Shown here: one piece after another, positions 35,323 to 45,000 of the stretch
How positions within the stretch are numbered: position 1 is the first letter of the stretch
Layout: every line of letters begins with the position of its first letter
Assembly (NCBI GenBank): GCA_964539665.1
Contig: CAZIKB010000007.1
Coordinates: forward strand, 20,251 to 84,250
Direction of reading: 5' to 3'
DNA: 64,000 nucleotides
From: CAZIKB01 sp964539665
GTDB lineage: Bacteria; Zhuqueibacterota; Zhuqueibacteria; Oceanimicrobiales; Oceanimicrobiaceae
The notes under the pieces: generated by a model
What the model saw: the letters and a program-made list of their open reading frames with translations, nothing else
The model's database searches: none
Told to the model about the DNA's origin: nothing
Program-made: the position numbers and the translations under genes

Positions 35323-36798
35323 TTAGAGCGTCTCCAGGCTTCGAATTGGCAGCTCCACTGTAAAAGTCGTACCCAAATCTTGCCCACTATTGAAAAATAT
35401 TGTTCCGCTATGACGTATCACAATTTCTTTGCTTAGCGTCAATCCTAATCCAGTGCCATTAGCTTTGGTTGTATAGAATGGTTGGAAAATTTTATCCTGC
35501 AATTTCTCAGGAACACCCAGACCTGAATCTCGAACTGTCAGGCTAACCTTATTGTTTGCCACATGATTACGTGTACTGACTGTCAGTTGGCCTCCATTTG
35601 GCATTGCCTGCACAGCATTAATAATAAGATTCAACATTACCTTTTCAATCTGTTTTGGATCAGCCATTATTTCTGGTAAATTTTCATCCAGCTCATTTTC
35701 TACAATTATTAATTTCATATCAGTCTGTTGACTGACAAATAACAATATTCGTTCTACAATTGCGTTGAGGTTGGTTGGAATAGGTTCAAGATGAGTGTGC
35801 CTGGCGAACGTCAGCAATGCTTCGAGATTTTGTTCAACCCGGTGCGCCTGTTCCACTATTTCTTCGAAAATTTCTTTACGATTATCGCTTAACTCCGTGT
35901 CCCTCAAAATAGAATTCACTGCAAAAACAATGCCTGAAATTGGATTTTTGATTTCATGAGCCATACCGGCTGCCATTTCGCCGATTTTTGCAAGTGATTC
36001 TGCCTGCAGTATTTCCTGTCGATGATGTTCCAGTAACTGACTACGTGTCTTTTGCAGTTTCTCGGCCATTTCATTAATGCCAAGCGTTAATTGACCCAAT
36101 TCATCTTGCCGTGATGGCTTCATGCGGGTAGTAAAATCACCCTGCTTAATGGTATTCATTGTAGCTCTAAGCTGTTGAACTGGTCGATCTATCGACTGAA
36201 TAAACAATACTACAGTTGCTAATGAAAGGAGTACAATTACCCCAAAGGCAATTCCACCGAATACTAAATAATCTGATTTGAGAGCAGTTATTGACAGTGT
36301 GGCAGATGTTTCAACCCACAAAATACCAGTTACTGATTGTGATGGATTGTGGCATTGTTGACAGCTTTGCTCGTTCTTTATTTTGCTCATTTTGAGAAAA
36401 GTTGCATTATTTCCTTCATGAAAATGATGTTCAAAATTATCTTTTGGTTGAGCTAAAAAGTCATTGAAAATGCTTTGCTTGATAAGCTCATTATTTTCTT
36501 TCACAAAAGATGAAAATGCAATACGACCATTGGGACGTACAATGCGAATTGTTTTTATGTGTTCGAGCCGAGAGAGATCGAGCAAAAAATTATGCAGGAC
36601 AAATGGTTCTTTGTGGCGCATTGCATTGAGCAATATATCTTTGAAGATCCCAATAGTTACTGCAGCATCTCTCTGCAGGTGATATTGAGTAGATTTTTCA
36701 TGTAATTTGTATACGAAAATGAATGTCACAATTACGACAGCGGCCACAATCCATATTATGTGAACAATCATCCGCGTGCGTAGTTTTTGGAAAATCAT
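35323..36798 (-). CDS. Sensor histidine kinase with periplasmic c-type heme motif
   Basis: A 491-residue protein: transmembrane helix about 12-30, periplasmic sensor about 31-178, second helix about 179-201, HAMP about 202-255, HisKA with H281 (AAGMAHEIKNP), and an ATPase domain with NLIINAVQAM, DSGLGVP and GTGLGL. The sensor holds a single CQQCH at 146-150, followed by VTGILWVETS, as in heme-containing periplasmic sensor domains known from Geobacter. The heme would let the kinase read the redox state or a gas ligand. It is followed by its NtrC-type partner. The gene has a weak sigma-54 promoter and a dyad pair upstream, suggesting autoregulation. Confidence 0.92.
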   Translation of the reverse strand: MIFQKLRTRMIVHIIWIVAAVVIVTFIFVYKLHEKSTQYHLQRDAAVTIGIFKDILLNAMRHKEPFVLHNFLLDLSRLEHIKTIRIVRPNGRIAFSSFVKENNELIKQSIFNDFLAQPKDNFEHHFHEGNNATFLKMSKIKNEQSCQQCHNPSQSVTGILWVETSATLSITALKSDYLVFGGIAFGVIVLLSLATVVLFIQSIDRPVQQLRATMNTIKQGDFTTRMKPSRQDELGQLTLGINEMAEKLQKTRSQLLEHHRQEILQAESLAKIGEMAAGMAHEIKNPISGIVFAVNSILRDTELSDNRKEIFEEIVEQAHRVEQNLEALLTFARHTHLEPIPTNLNAIVERILLFVSQQTDMKLIIVENELDENLPEIMADPKQIEKVMLNLIINAVQAMPNGGQLTVSTRNHVANNKVSLTVRDSGLGVPEKLQDKIFQPFYTTKANGTGLGLTLSKEIVIRHSGTIFFNSGQDLGTTFTVELPIRSLETL

Positions 36799-36835
36799 GT
36801 CTTAACTCAAAGTATAGTGGGATAATAAATCATTT

Positions 36836-36850
36836 ACAAAAGCTGTGCCT
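36836..36850 (-). promoter_or_regulatory. Weak sigma-54-like promoter of the kinase gene
   Basis: Read on the minus strand, AGGCAC-AGCTT-TTGT keeps the GG and the right spacing, but the -12 element ends in GT instead of GC. It lies about 40 bp before the kinase ATG and 120-150 bp downstream of the dyad pair at 36969. Confidence 0.35.
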
Positions 36851-36962
36851 CAAATAAAAAAACTTGCGCTGAAGAACATAAATTATTTAGAATTTCAACA
36901 TGTAAGATATGAAATGTGCTATTGGAAGTCAAGGCTCAATAAATGTATACTTATGCTGGAAC

Positions 36963-37001
36963 CAGGTGTGCCAAATAACACACCTGATGCGCCACAGGCA
37001 A
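36963..37001 (-). promoter_or_regulatory. Proposed enhancer pair with overlapping hairpin upstream of the kinase
   Basis: TGCCA-AA-TAACA (36969-36980) and CGCCA-CA-GGCAA (36990-37001) have centres 21 bp apart. They match the left half-sites of the other two pairs well, but the right half-sites are weak. A perfect 8-bp inverted repeat CAGGTGTG...CACACCTG (36963-36986) overlaps the first site. Confidence 0.4.
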
Positions 37002-37538
37002 GTAATCATAAGTTGAATGTGCTTAATTAATCACAGCCTGGAATTAGATTCTATGTTTATCAATCTTTAAAAACAAGATATTATAATGTGTGGTCTTAAG
37101 ATAGAGGTTTTTTTCAAAAATTCTTCAAGAGTTAGGTATAGTAATTGCACGTTAATATAATGGAGGTGGAACTAAATACTTCTTCGAACTTGAAAAAATA
37201 CCTAGAACCGCATAAATATTAAAAAACTTATGTAGTAATAATTTTATCATATTTTTGAATTAATTTATGTGTGATATTTTTTAGAAGTCTTGTGTTAACG
37301 GGATTGCAGCGTTGAGCCTAATTTCCATTGTTTTTTTTGCGCAATAAAATAATAAAGAAGGTATTTACAGACGAGATGCAGGTGTCGCTAATAATTAATC
37401 CAGTTAAATTCAAAGCATCTGCCGGTTCATGAAATCTTGCTTCATAATACACGACAAAAACGAAAGAATGGTGCATATCTAATCCACAACAAACTTACAG
37501 ATGTTTTTTATGAAAATAGTAATTAGTAAGTTTCTGTC
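37002..37538. other. AT-rich intergenic stretch with no identified gene
   Basis: This lies between the divergent kinase gene and the NHL gene at 37539. Apart from a TTGCGCAA palindrome near 37338 I see no RNA gene or terminator, and no convincing sigma-54 promoter for the rightward gene. Confidence 0.4.
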
Positions 37539-38849
37539 ATGATTTCTTATCATACTACTAAATTTAATAGCTGTGTAAAACTCATGAGTTTGGTTAAATT
37601 ACCAAAGCAGTTTCATTTATTTATTCTATTTCTTCTTTTGTTCATAGTGCAAATTAGTGTTGCCGGTGATTCAGGGAATCCATTATCGATAAAATACAAA
37701 TTTAGCATAACCGAAGGTCTGCGGGCTCCATTGCGAATTGCCATTGATGACCAGGATGTTGTTTATGTTAGCGATGCGATAGGGGGGATTATTAGCAGGT
37801 ACGATTCATCAGGCAATTTTTTGGGCGATTTTGATGCTGGTGGTTCACCACTGGCCATCGCAGTCACTCGTCAGCACCTCCTGTATGTGGGTGATAAGGT
37901 CAGTGGTGAGCTTCAGCTCTACACTGTTGGCGGCCAGCTATTAAAGAAAATATCTAATGACATTGGAGGTTTTGACCTGGCTTCATGTGCGGTAATGGAT
38001 GATGAAAATCGCCTTTATGTGGTTGATGGCAGAAAGAGATGTGTTTTCCTGTTTGATCCTGACGGTAATTTTATGACAGCATTTGGTGACAGCCAGTTAG
38101 TCTTTCCGACCGGTATCGCATTTGATCGGAAGAATCAGCGGATATTAGTCGCTGAGCATGGGGGCTTGAATATTAATGACAGCAATGAACCAGTCAATAT
38201 GATCCATGCTTTTAATAAGGATGGAGTTTGGCAGGCGAGCTTTGGTGAATCCGGGAGTGAAGAAGGTCAATTTTCGCGTATCCAGGGTTTGGCAGTAGAT
38301 GGTTTCGGCCGGATTTACGCGGCTGACACTTATCAGGGAGTTGTCACGGTTTTAAACGAACAAGGAGAATATCTGGCCACAGTGGGACAGTTTGGCGTCG
38401 AACCTGGGGAACTGCTGGCACCTATGGACGTAGCGTTGGATTCTCGCGGTCGTCTTTGGGTCGCCTCGATGAATAACGGCAGCCTTGAAGTTTATGATAT
38501 TGGCGATATCCCGACCTCGGTCGGAATTCAGCAGGAATCGGAGCCTGTGATACCTGCTCGAAGTGAACTGCTGCAAAATTATCCAAATCCTTTCAATCCG
38601 GGCACCTGGATACCGTTTGTGCTTGAGAAGGATTGTGATGTGGTTATTCATATTTACAATGAGATGGGGCAGCTTATCCGCACTTATGATTTGGGACACC
38701 GCAAGCGTGGTAGCTACACGGGTGAAGGTGCTTCGATATATTGGGATGGACGGAACAGACGGGGCGAGGTCGTAGCGAGTGGCGTTTACATTTATGAAAT
38801 TCGTTCAGAAAATTTTGTTGCTGTGCGGCGTATGTTGCTGATTAAATAG
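37539..38849 (+). CDS. Secreted NHL propeller protein with C-terminal sorting domain
   Basis: A 436-residue paralog of the protein at 22554. The signal peptide is FLLLFIVQISVAG; an in-frame ATG at 37584 could be the true start. Blades include VVYVSDAIGGIISRYDSSG, LYVVDGRKRCVFLFDPDG and IYAADTYQGVVTVLNEQG. The C-terminal sorting domain reads NYPNPFNPGTWIPFVLE ... GVYIYEIRSENFVAVRR. Like its paralog it is followed by a giant cytochrome gene, here after 174 bp. The repeated pairing suggests that the two products work together outside the cell. Confidence 0.82.
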   Translation: MISYHTTKFNSCVKLMSLVKLPKQFHLFILFLLLFIVQISVAGDSGNPLSIKYKFSITEGLRAPLRIAIDDQDVVYVSDAIGGIISRYDSSGNFLGDFDAGGSPLAIAVTRQHLLYVGDKVSGELQLYTVGGQLLKKISNDIGGFDLASCAVMDDENRLYVVDGRKRCVFLFDPDGNFMTAFGDSQLVFPTGIAFDRKNQRILVAEHGGLNINDSNEPVNMIHAFNKDGVWQASFGESGSEEGQFSRIQGLAVDGFGRIYAADTYQGVVTVLNEQGEYLATVGQFGVEPGELLAPMDVALDSRGRLWVASMNNGSLEVYDIGDIPTSVGIQQESEPVIPARSELLQNYPNPFNPGTWIPFVLEKDCDVVIHIYNEMGQLIRTYDLGHRKRGSYTGEGASIYWDGRNRRGEVVASGVYIYEIRSENFVAVRRMLLIK

Positions 38850-38862
38850 TGACAAATGGAAG

Positions 38863-38903
38863 CCCAAATTCATTTGGGGAATCACTCCTCGTTGAATCGA
38901 GGA
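38863..38903 (+). repeat. Two small hairpins between NHL and cytochrome genes
   Basis: CCCAAA-TTCA-TTTGGG at 38863-38878 and TCCTCG-TTGAAT-CGAGGA at 38886-38903 are perfect short inverted repeats. Neither has a T-tract, so they are more likely RNA-stabilising or processing structures than terminators. Confidence 0.4.
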
Positions 38904-39023
38904 TTCTATTCAGATGTAGGGGCATGTAATCCTGTCAAAAATGGCTGGTGTCTGTAACTGATAAGCTTACTTTTTTGAATTGTAATTGTGCATAACGTAC
39001 ACAAATGTTGGATTAACGAGAAA

Positions 39024-41261
39024 ATGACACTGAATTTAAGTAGTTTTAGTACAAAATTCATATTGTTCACTTTGCTCGTCGCCAATCCTAACTACATCAT
39101 GAGCCAGAACAAAGTGCCTCTTCCAGCGCTTTCTGGTAAATGTGAGGAAGCTTCACTGCTGTTAGTCGATGCACCTCATTGGGATAATGGCATTGCATGC
39201 TGTTCATGTCATGTTCCTCATCAGAGCGCCGATGTCCAGTTGACTAATGTTGAAGGAAATGCTAACCTGTGTATGAGCTGCCACAATCCAGCCGGTTTGG
39301 CCAGCAACAAGCCATTCACAAATTCTGATCGGGCTGATCCGGGCGTTTCTGGTACATCGCATGCCTGGGAGGTTCAGGCTGCCAACTCGACACACGGGGC
39401 TGAACCTCCGAGTAATCCTGAAATGGCCCGTCGAATTTACAGCAATAAGATAGTCTGCTCGTCTTGTCACAATCAACACTCACAGACATTTTCACCCTTT
39501 CTACGAGCTACGAATTATCAGAATGCCCTCTGCAAAAATTGTCATGCCATTCGAAATGTGGGCAGCTACCGCGTGTCAACGGATAATAAGGGCAGCCATC
39601 CGGTTGGAATTGTTTATGCAACTTCGGATGATCGATTTCACAGCTCGCCGCAGAATCCGGATATACCCTTAATCGATCCTGATCGGGTGGAGTGCACAAC
39701 CTGTCACAGTCCGCATTATGCTGATTCAGGCGGAGCAAACGGGGGCGCGGGAGACGGTTACATTCTGCGTGCGGCCAACGATGAAGCTTTATGTCAGGCA
39801 TGTCATACTTACGAAGAGCATATGGGACAGAGCTGTCTAAAGTGCCACCAGCCACATGATCCCAATCGCATAAACATATTCCTGGTTAATGATGGAGTCA
39901 CTACTCCAAACAGTGGTGGGCGGCTGGTTATGTTTATAGCTGAAACCGGGGATAATTCATTTGCTGATGGTGATTCCAATTACGATGGTATTTGTGAAGT
40001 ATGTCACACACTGACCACACATCACAGGAATGATGGCAGCGGAAGTTCTGGGCATCATCCTCGTAAGAACTGCGTGAGTTGTCATAAACATGAGGATGCA
40101 TTTCACTTCTCGATGCCTACCAATCCCTCCCACATCACCCATATTGAAGTGAATTCAAAGGGGCCGACTCCACTTGCATGTGAATACTGCCATGGTGCAG
40201 GAGTTTATGATATTGAGGTAATAGTAGACAACGGAACTTGTGATAGCTGTCACAGTCCAGGTGGTTTTGATGGTGTTCAAATGGCCAAGACGAATTGGCA
40301 GAGTGGTGTCTACCAGGGAAATGGTCTGAATTTGAAACCCGGAAATGAGCAGTGGTGTGTTACCTGCCATGATGGTGGTACTTCAGTTTGCGACGGTGCA
40401 AGCGCTCCTAATCTAGAACGCTTCTATGGCAGCGGTCATGGAAGGAGCGGGGCAAACCGCGAATGTCTGGACTGTCATGATGTGACAAATACGCACATTG
40501 ATGGGGAAGCCAGGACATACGCCTTTGACTCCGCTTACTACGGTCCCAGTCAATCGGGAGTTGTCTTTGCTTCCAGTTATCGATTGCGGTACGTCGGTGG
40601 TGAGGTGCCATTGATGATCCCGTGTAACTACAACCTCACCTTCAGTTATAATGCCCAAACCATGCGGGATAATGCCTTCAGGCTATGCTTCGATTGTCAT
40701 AATGCTTCGAACACTTTCGACAACACGCCTGGCGATGGCATTAACAGCAATTTTAAGGCCAGCTTGCCGAATCCTCCCCGCAACTACTCCTACGCCTGGG
40801 GAAGTGGAGCGGATGTTAATGAGCACGTTTCACACATCTTGAATTATGTTGGGCCATTCTGGGATTCCGATTGGGACATGAGTACTAATGGTCCAGGTGG
40901 TTGGAATGGCAACGATTGTCTGATGGCATGCTCTTCCTGCCACAATGTTCATGGCGCGGCTGGCGTCGAAGGCTCGACTAACGAAGCGATGCTCCGGGAT
41001 GGAAGTCTGGTCGGGAGGACTGGCTATGGTTTTAGTTACCTGGTTGAGGATGCCGGGAGTGGAGGCTACCCGCAGGTGACTTCCGCTGGCGCCACTCAGT
41101 CAACCAGCGTTGGCGCCATTTTCAGAAATAACACGTCCAATATGTGTGGTGGTTCAATGTGTCATGGAAATCCTGCTTCACCTCCTGCCAGCAGTTATAA
41201 TGCACTTGGCAGTAGCTGGGGTACGTACATTGAATACTATCGGCCATATAATGCTTATTAG
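39024..41261 (+). CDS. Giant multiheme cytochrome, 15 CXXCH plus CX4CH
   Basis: The ATG at 39024 is preferred to a GTG at 38988 because it gives a compact signal peptide (FILFTLLVANPNYIMSQ). About 745 residues with fifteen CXXCH motifs and one CX4CH near the end (CGGSMCH). Residues up to about 350 are very close to those of the cytochrome at 42032 (APHW.NGI, CMSCHNPAG, ASNKPFTN.DRADPGVSGTSHAW, CHSPHYADSGGANGGAGDG). The second half diverges and has long stretches with few hemes. It probably lies on the cell surface, by association with the NHL sorting protein before it. No catalytic CXXCK motif is visible. Confidence 0.83.
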   Translation: MTLNLSSFSTKFILFTLLVANPNYIMSQNKVPLPALSGKCEEASLLLVDAPHWDNGIACCSCHVPHQSADVQLTNVEGNANLCMSCHNPAGLASNKPFTNSDRADPGVSGTSHAWEVQAANSTHGAEPPSNPEMARRIYSNKIVCSSCHNQHSQTFSPFLRATNYQNALCKNCHAIRNVGSYRVSTDNKGSHPVGIVYATSDDRFHSSPQNPDIPLIDPDRVECTTCHSPHYADSGGANGGAGDGYILRAANDEALCQACHTYEEHMGQSCLKCHQPHDPNRINIFLVNDGVTTPNSGGRLVMFIAETGDNSFADGDSNYDGICEVCHTLTTHHRNDGSGSSGHHPRKNCVSCHKHEDAFHFSMPTNPSHITHIEVNSKGPTPLACEYCHGAGVYDIEVIVDNGTCDSCHSPGGFDGVQMAKTNWQSGVYQGNGLNLKPGNEQWCVTCHDGGTSVCDGASAPNLERFYGSGHGRSGANRECLDCHDVTNTHIDGEARTYAFDSAYYGPSQSGVVFASSYRLRYVGGEVPLMIPCNYNLTFSYNAQTMRDNAFRLCFDCHNASNTFDNTPGDGINSNFKASLPNPPRNYSYAWGSGADVNEHVSHILNYVGPFWDSDWDMSTNGPGGWNGNDCLMACSSCHNVHGAAGVEGSTNEAMLRDGSLVGRTGYGFSYLVEDAGSGGYPQVTSAGATQSTSVGAIFRNNTSNMCGGSMCHGNPASPPASSYNALGSSWGTYIEYYRPYNAY

Positions 41262-41444
41262 TTGTATATTGCAATTATCGAATTTATTTTGATGGAAAAT
41301 AATAATTTTAGTGAAGAAAAAAACCTGCGAGTATATCCAATAGTCGGTTGGCTTAATAAATTTCCCACTAAATAAATAAATCGTATATTAATTGTTTGGC
41401 AATCAAATGAAAAAATGTGTTCTAAATAAAATCCATAAATTCCA

Positions 41445-41494
41445 TAATATCAAGAATATCAAGAATATCCAGAATAGCTATTTTATCTGGAATA
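41445..41494 (+). promoter_or_regulatory. Direct and inverted repeats upstream of the Cys-rich HTH gene
   Basis: Three near-tandem copies of AATATC(A/C)AG with a 9-bp period (41445-41472) run into an inverted repeat, TATCCAGA (41466) against TCTGGAATA (41486-41494). This ends 20 bp before the ATG of the HTH gene. The position and form suggest an operator, most simply for self-regulation. Confidence 0.45.
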
Positions 41495-41513
41495 TTGTGA
41501 GATCCTAACATTT

Positions 41514-41906
41514 ATGTCGAAAGAATTTCTTACTACCGGGGAAGTTGCAGTGATGATTTCGGTAACTCCTGATGCCGTTTTAAAATGGATTAAGACCGGA
41601 AAAATACCTGCATCACGAACGATTGGGGGCCACTTTAGGATCCACCGAAATGCGATACCTTCCTATCTATTCGATAAGGAGATGCCGCAGCGTGTAGAAG
41701 AGCAAAACAATCTTTTCCAATACTGTTGGGAGTTCAATACAAAAAATGAGGAAGATCTTGAGGAATGTCGCGGCTGTATAGTATACAGAGCCAGGGCTAA
41801 ATGCTGTTTTGAAATGATCAAACTTCCTGCTGAAGCGGGTCATTTTAAGAAATTTTGTTTGAAATCTTGTGAAGATTGCGATTACTATAAAGTTCATAAT
41901 GATTGA
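41514..41906 (+). CDS. HTH (MerR/excisionase-type) regulator with eight cysteines
   Basis: A 130-residue protein. Residues about 5-55 are an excisionase/MerR-like winged helix (LTTGEVAVMISVTPDAVLKWIKTGKI ... TIGGHFRIHR). The rest has eight cysteines at 71, 85, 88, 97, 98, 115, 119 and 122, in ECRGC, KCC and CLKSCEDC. This suits metal or iron-sulfur binding, or disulfide-based redox sensing. It is set between two giant cytochrome genes, which suggests local redox control of them. It is not an excisionase in function, since no integrase is linked to it. The ligand cannot be told from sequence. Confidence 0.75.
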   Translation: MSKEFLTTGEVAVMISVTPDAVLKWIKTGKIPASRTIGGHFRIHRNAIPSYLFDKEMPQRVEEQNNLFQYCWEFNTKNEEDLEECRGCIVYRARAKCCFEMIKLPAEAGHFKKFCLKSCEDCDYYKVHND

Positions 41907-42031
41907 AAAAAGGTAAATATTAGTTCTTTCTATTAAATGGCCTATTTTTCCGATTAATCGAGCGTTGCGATTAAAATGACATGAATTAGAGAAGAAATCG
42001 TCACTGTGAAGATTGGAGGCATCGTGATAAA

Positions 42032-45000
42032 ATGAAGCTGAATGTAAAATTAAAATCAACACCAAGAGGGACTATTATTCGGTCAATGTATCTTGTTTTG
42101 CTAATTGTCAGCCCAATCTGTTTGTTTGGTCAGAATAAAGTACCTATCCCAAATTTCTCACCAACAGACAAAGAGACGTCACTGTTAGTAGATGCGCCTC
42201 ACTGGGGTAATGGCATAGACTGTATGTCCTGTCATGTAGTTCATAATAGCGCTGACGCCCAGTTGACTAAGCTTGCGGGGAATGCTAACCTGTGCATGAG
42301 CTGTCACAATCCCGCTGGTATGGCCAGTAACAAGCCGTTCACGAATGCTGATCGAGCCGATCCAGGAGTGTCAGGTACCTCACATGCCTGGGCAGCACCG
42401 GCAACTAATCCGACCCATGGAGCAGAGCCGCCGGTTGATCCTGAAATGGCTCTTCGAATTTACAGCGATAATATTGTTTGTTCAACCTGTCATAATCAAC
42501 ACTCACAGACAATTACACCCTTTCTAAGAGCTACGAATTATCAGAATGCCCTCTGCAAAGATTGTCATGCGGTTCGTGATGTGGGCAGCTATCGCACTTC
42601 CACGACTAATAAGGGTAGCCATCCAGTCGGAATTGCATACCCGTCTTCGGATGACCGATTTCACAGTTCCCCGCAGAATCCAGATTTACCTCTGGTCGAT
42701 CCTAACCGTGTTGAGTGTACGACCTGTCACAGTCCGCATTATGCTGACTCTGGCGGTGCAAACGGAGGAGCAGGAGATGGTTTCATCCTCCGGGCGGCAA
42801 ATGACAAAACTCTGTGTGAGGCGTGTCATACCTACCCAGATCATGAGGGTATGGATTGTAGCAAATGCCATCAACCACATGATCCTAATCGCAACAACAT
42901 CCTTTTGGTTCGGGACAATGTCCAAACTCCTGACAGTGGAAATCTGGATGTAGTTTTTACATCTGAATCTGGTTCAAATTCCTTTGCCGATGGTGATGGA
43001 GTATACAACGGTATCTGCGAGGTATGCCACACCGGTACTGGTCATCATCGGAATAATAGTAGTGGCGATCATGCGCATTTTGCCGGGACAAATTGTACCG
43101 AATGCCATCCTCATAATAAAGGTTTCAAACCACAGGGCTGTACTGGTTGTCACCAATTTCCGAGAGACAATGGCGATAATGTACCGCCTGGCGGAAGAAG
43201 AGCCATAGTCTCGGAGTTTGAACAGGGAAGTCATCATGTCCAGGGAGTCGAATTAAATGATGAGGGCGATGACTGCGTAGTATGCCATGAAATGAGTGAA
43301 CATACGCAAGGACATGTCAGGCTTGTTGATCGAGATAATCCACAAACTGTTTACGAATTGACCAATCGGCCGATGGATGATCCGGCAGAAGCTGCCAAGC
43401 TGGTACCATTTTGTTTGAACTGCCATGACGGTGATAACGATGTACCTTTTACCGATGGTAAAACTCCGCCGTATGTTAGTAAAAATAAGTGGAATGCTTC
43501 AGCGCACAAATTAGGGGGCGGGGTGAACATGCCCCTCAGTTGCATCGGGGATGGTGACAATTTTGGCTGTCATGCCACCGGCCATGGTTCACCCAACATC
43601 AAAATATTAAATGTCAGTAGTGGAGTGGGCCTGGAAACTTTTTGCTATAATTGCCATACCGATGGCAGGATTACCAATAATGCACTATCAGGAAGTGGAT
43701 TGGCAAATGATATACAGCAGGCATTTAGTATGGGTGAGAAACACAATCTTGGCACTAATTTTACAATTGGCAGCAAGACCTTTACACTGCAATGTACGAC
43801 TTGCCACAACCCACATGTGGTAACCGGAAAGCATTGGAATGTCAATAATGGTGTTACGCCGATTACGAGACCCAACCTCGGAGCAAATCCGACAAAAAAT
43901 CCCAGAGCAATGGGTACGGATCTCTGGGGTGATGGTGGCGGTGAGAAAATGGACAATTTTGCTGCCCTGGGTTCGGGCACCGGCGGTTGGTACTACAGCA
44001 CGGCCCGTGGTGGAAAAATTATCTGGGATCAACCGGCTGTTTATCAACCTCCCAAAACAGGATCAGGTTATAATTTCGAATTTGATGGGAATGTGTTGCC
44101 GGATTATGCCACCTTTTGTCTGGATTGTCATACTAATCGGGTGAGCTCTGCTAATCCGCCGGTCAACTGGGGCCAGGGCATTGCCTGTACAGATAACAGC
44201 GTTGATCCACCCAATCAACGAATAGAATGCGGCGCCCAGCACGGCCTGGCACCTGCCAATAAACCCAGTTACGTAAGTGACTCAGGTACAGCAGGTTTTT
44301 GGGGCAGCAGCGGAAATCCTGATGTTCTTTTTCAGATGAACTATGTAACGCGTGGCCGTGGAGTTGGACATTTCATGCGCTGGCCGTACGATTCAGCGGA
44401 TAGGAGTGCAGGCATTAACTTTGTGATGTCGTGCACCGACTGCCATGAAGCGCATGGATCCGGCGTGTCGTCTATGCTCAGATCTACTATTAACGCCACT
44501 GGTCCTGGTACCGTTATATGGAATACCATGTGCAACAACTGCCATTACTATTATGGTGGTCAGCATGCTGGCATGAGTTGTGGCAACGCATCCTGCCATG
44601 AAGTTAATTCCATTCACCGGATTATCCATGTAACACACAGCGGCGGCACACAACTTCAACTCACTGCAAGTGGTTATCAGGGTAATTATCAACGACCGGA
44701 TTTCACACCAGAAATAGTTTCTGCCAGAGGTGCAGTTGGCAGCAACGAACTTGAGGTAACCTTTGTTAGAGGGGCCTGGGCTAAAAGCAGTCTCTCTGGT
44801 TCTTTAACTAAAAATGATTTCTGGTTGTTTGATGAAGGCGGTAATAATCCGAGAAGTATCACCGGAGTGTCTCACAGTGGCGGCGAGGCTTCGGCTACAA
44901 TTACAATGAGTTCTGCATTGGAATCCGCTGATTTAAATACCGATCTTCTGGCAACAACAGGAAAATCTGTCTGGGCCTGGTATGAGGGAGGATATAATAA

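Noticed and set aside
36845..37030. Short open frame upstream of the kinase
   Set aside because: It overlaps the proposed enhancer and hairpin, has no ribosome site and no recognisable protein features.
41445..41475. 9-bp direct repeats as a CRISPR or origin iteron array
   Set aside because: Only three short copies next to a regulator gene; an operator is simpler, and no replication gene is near.
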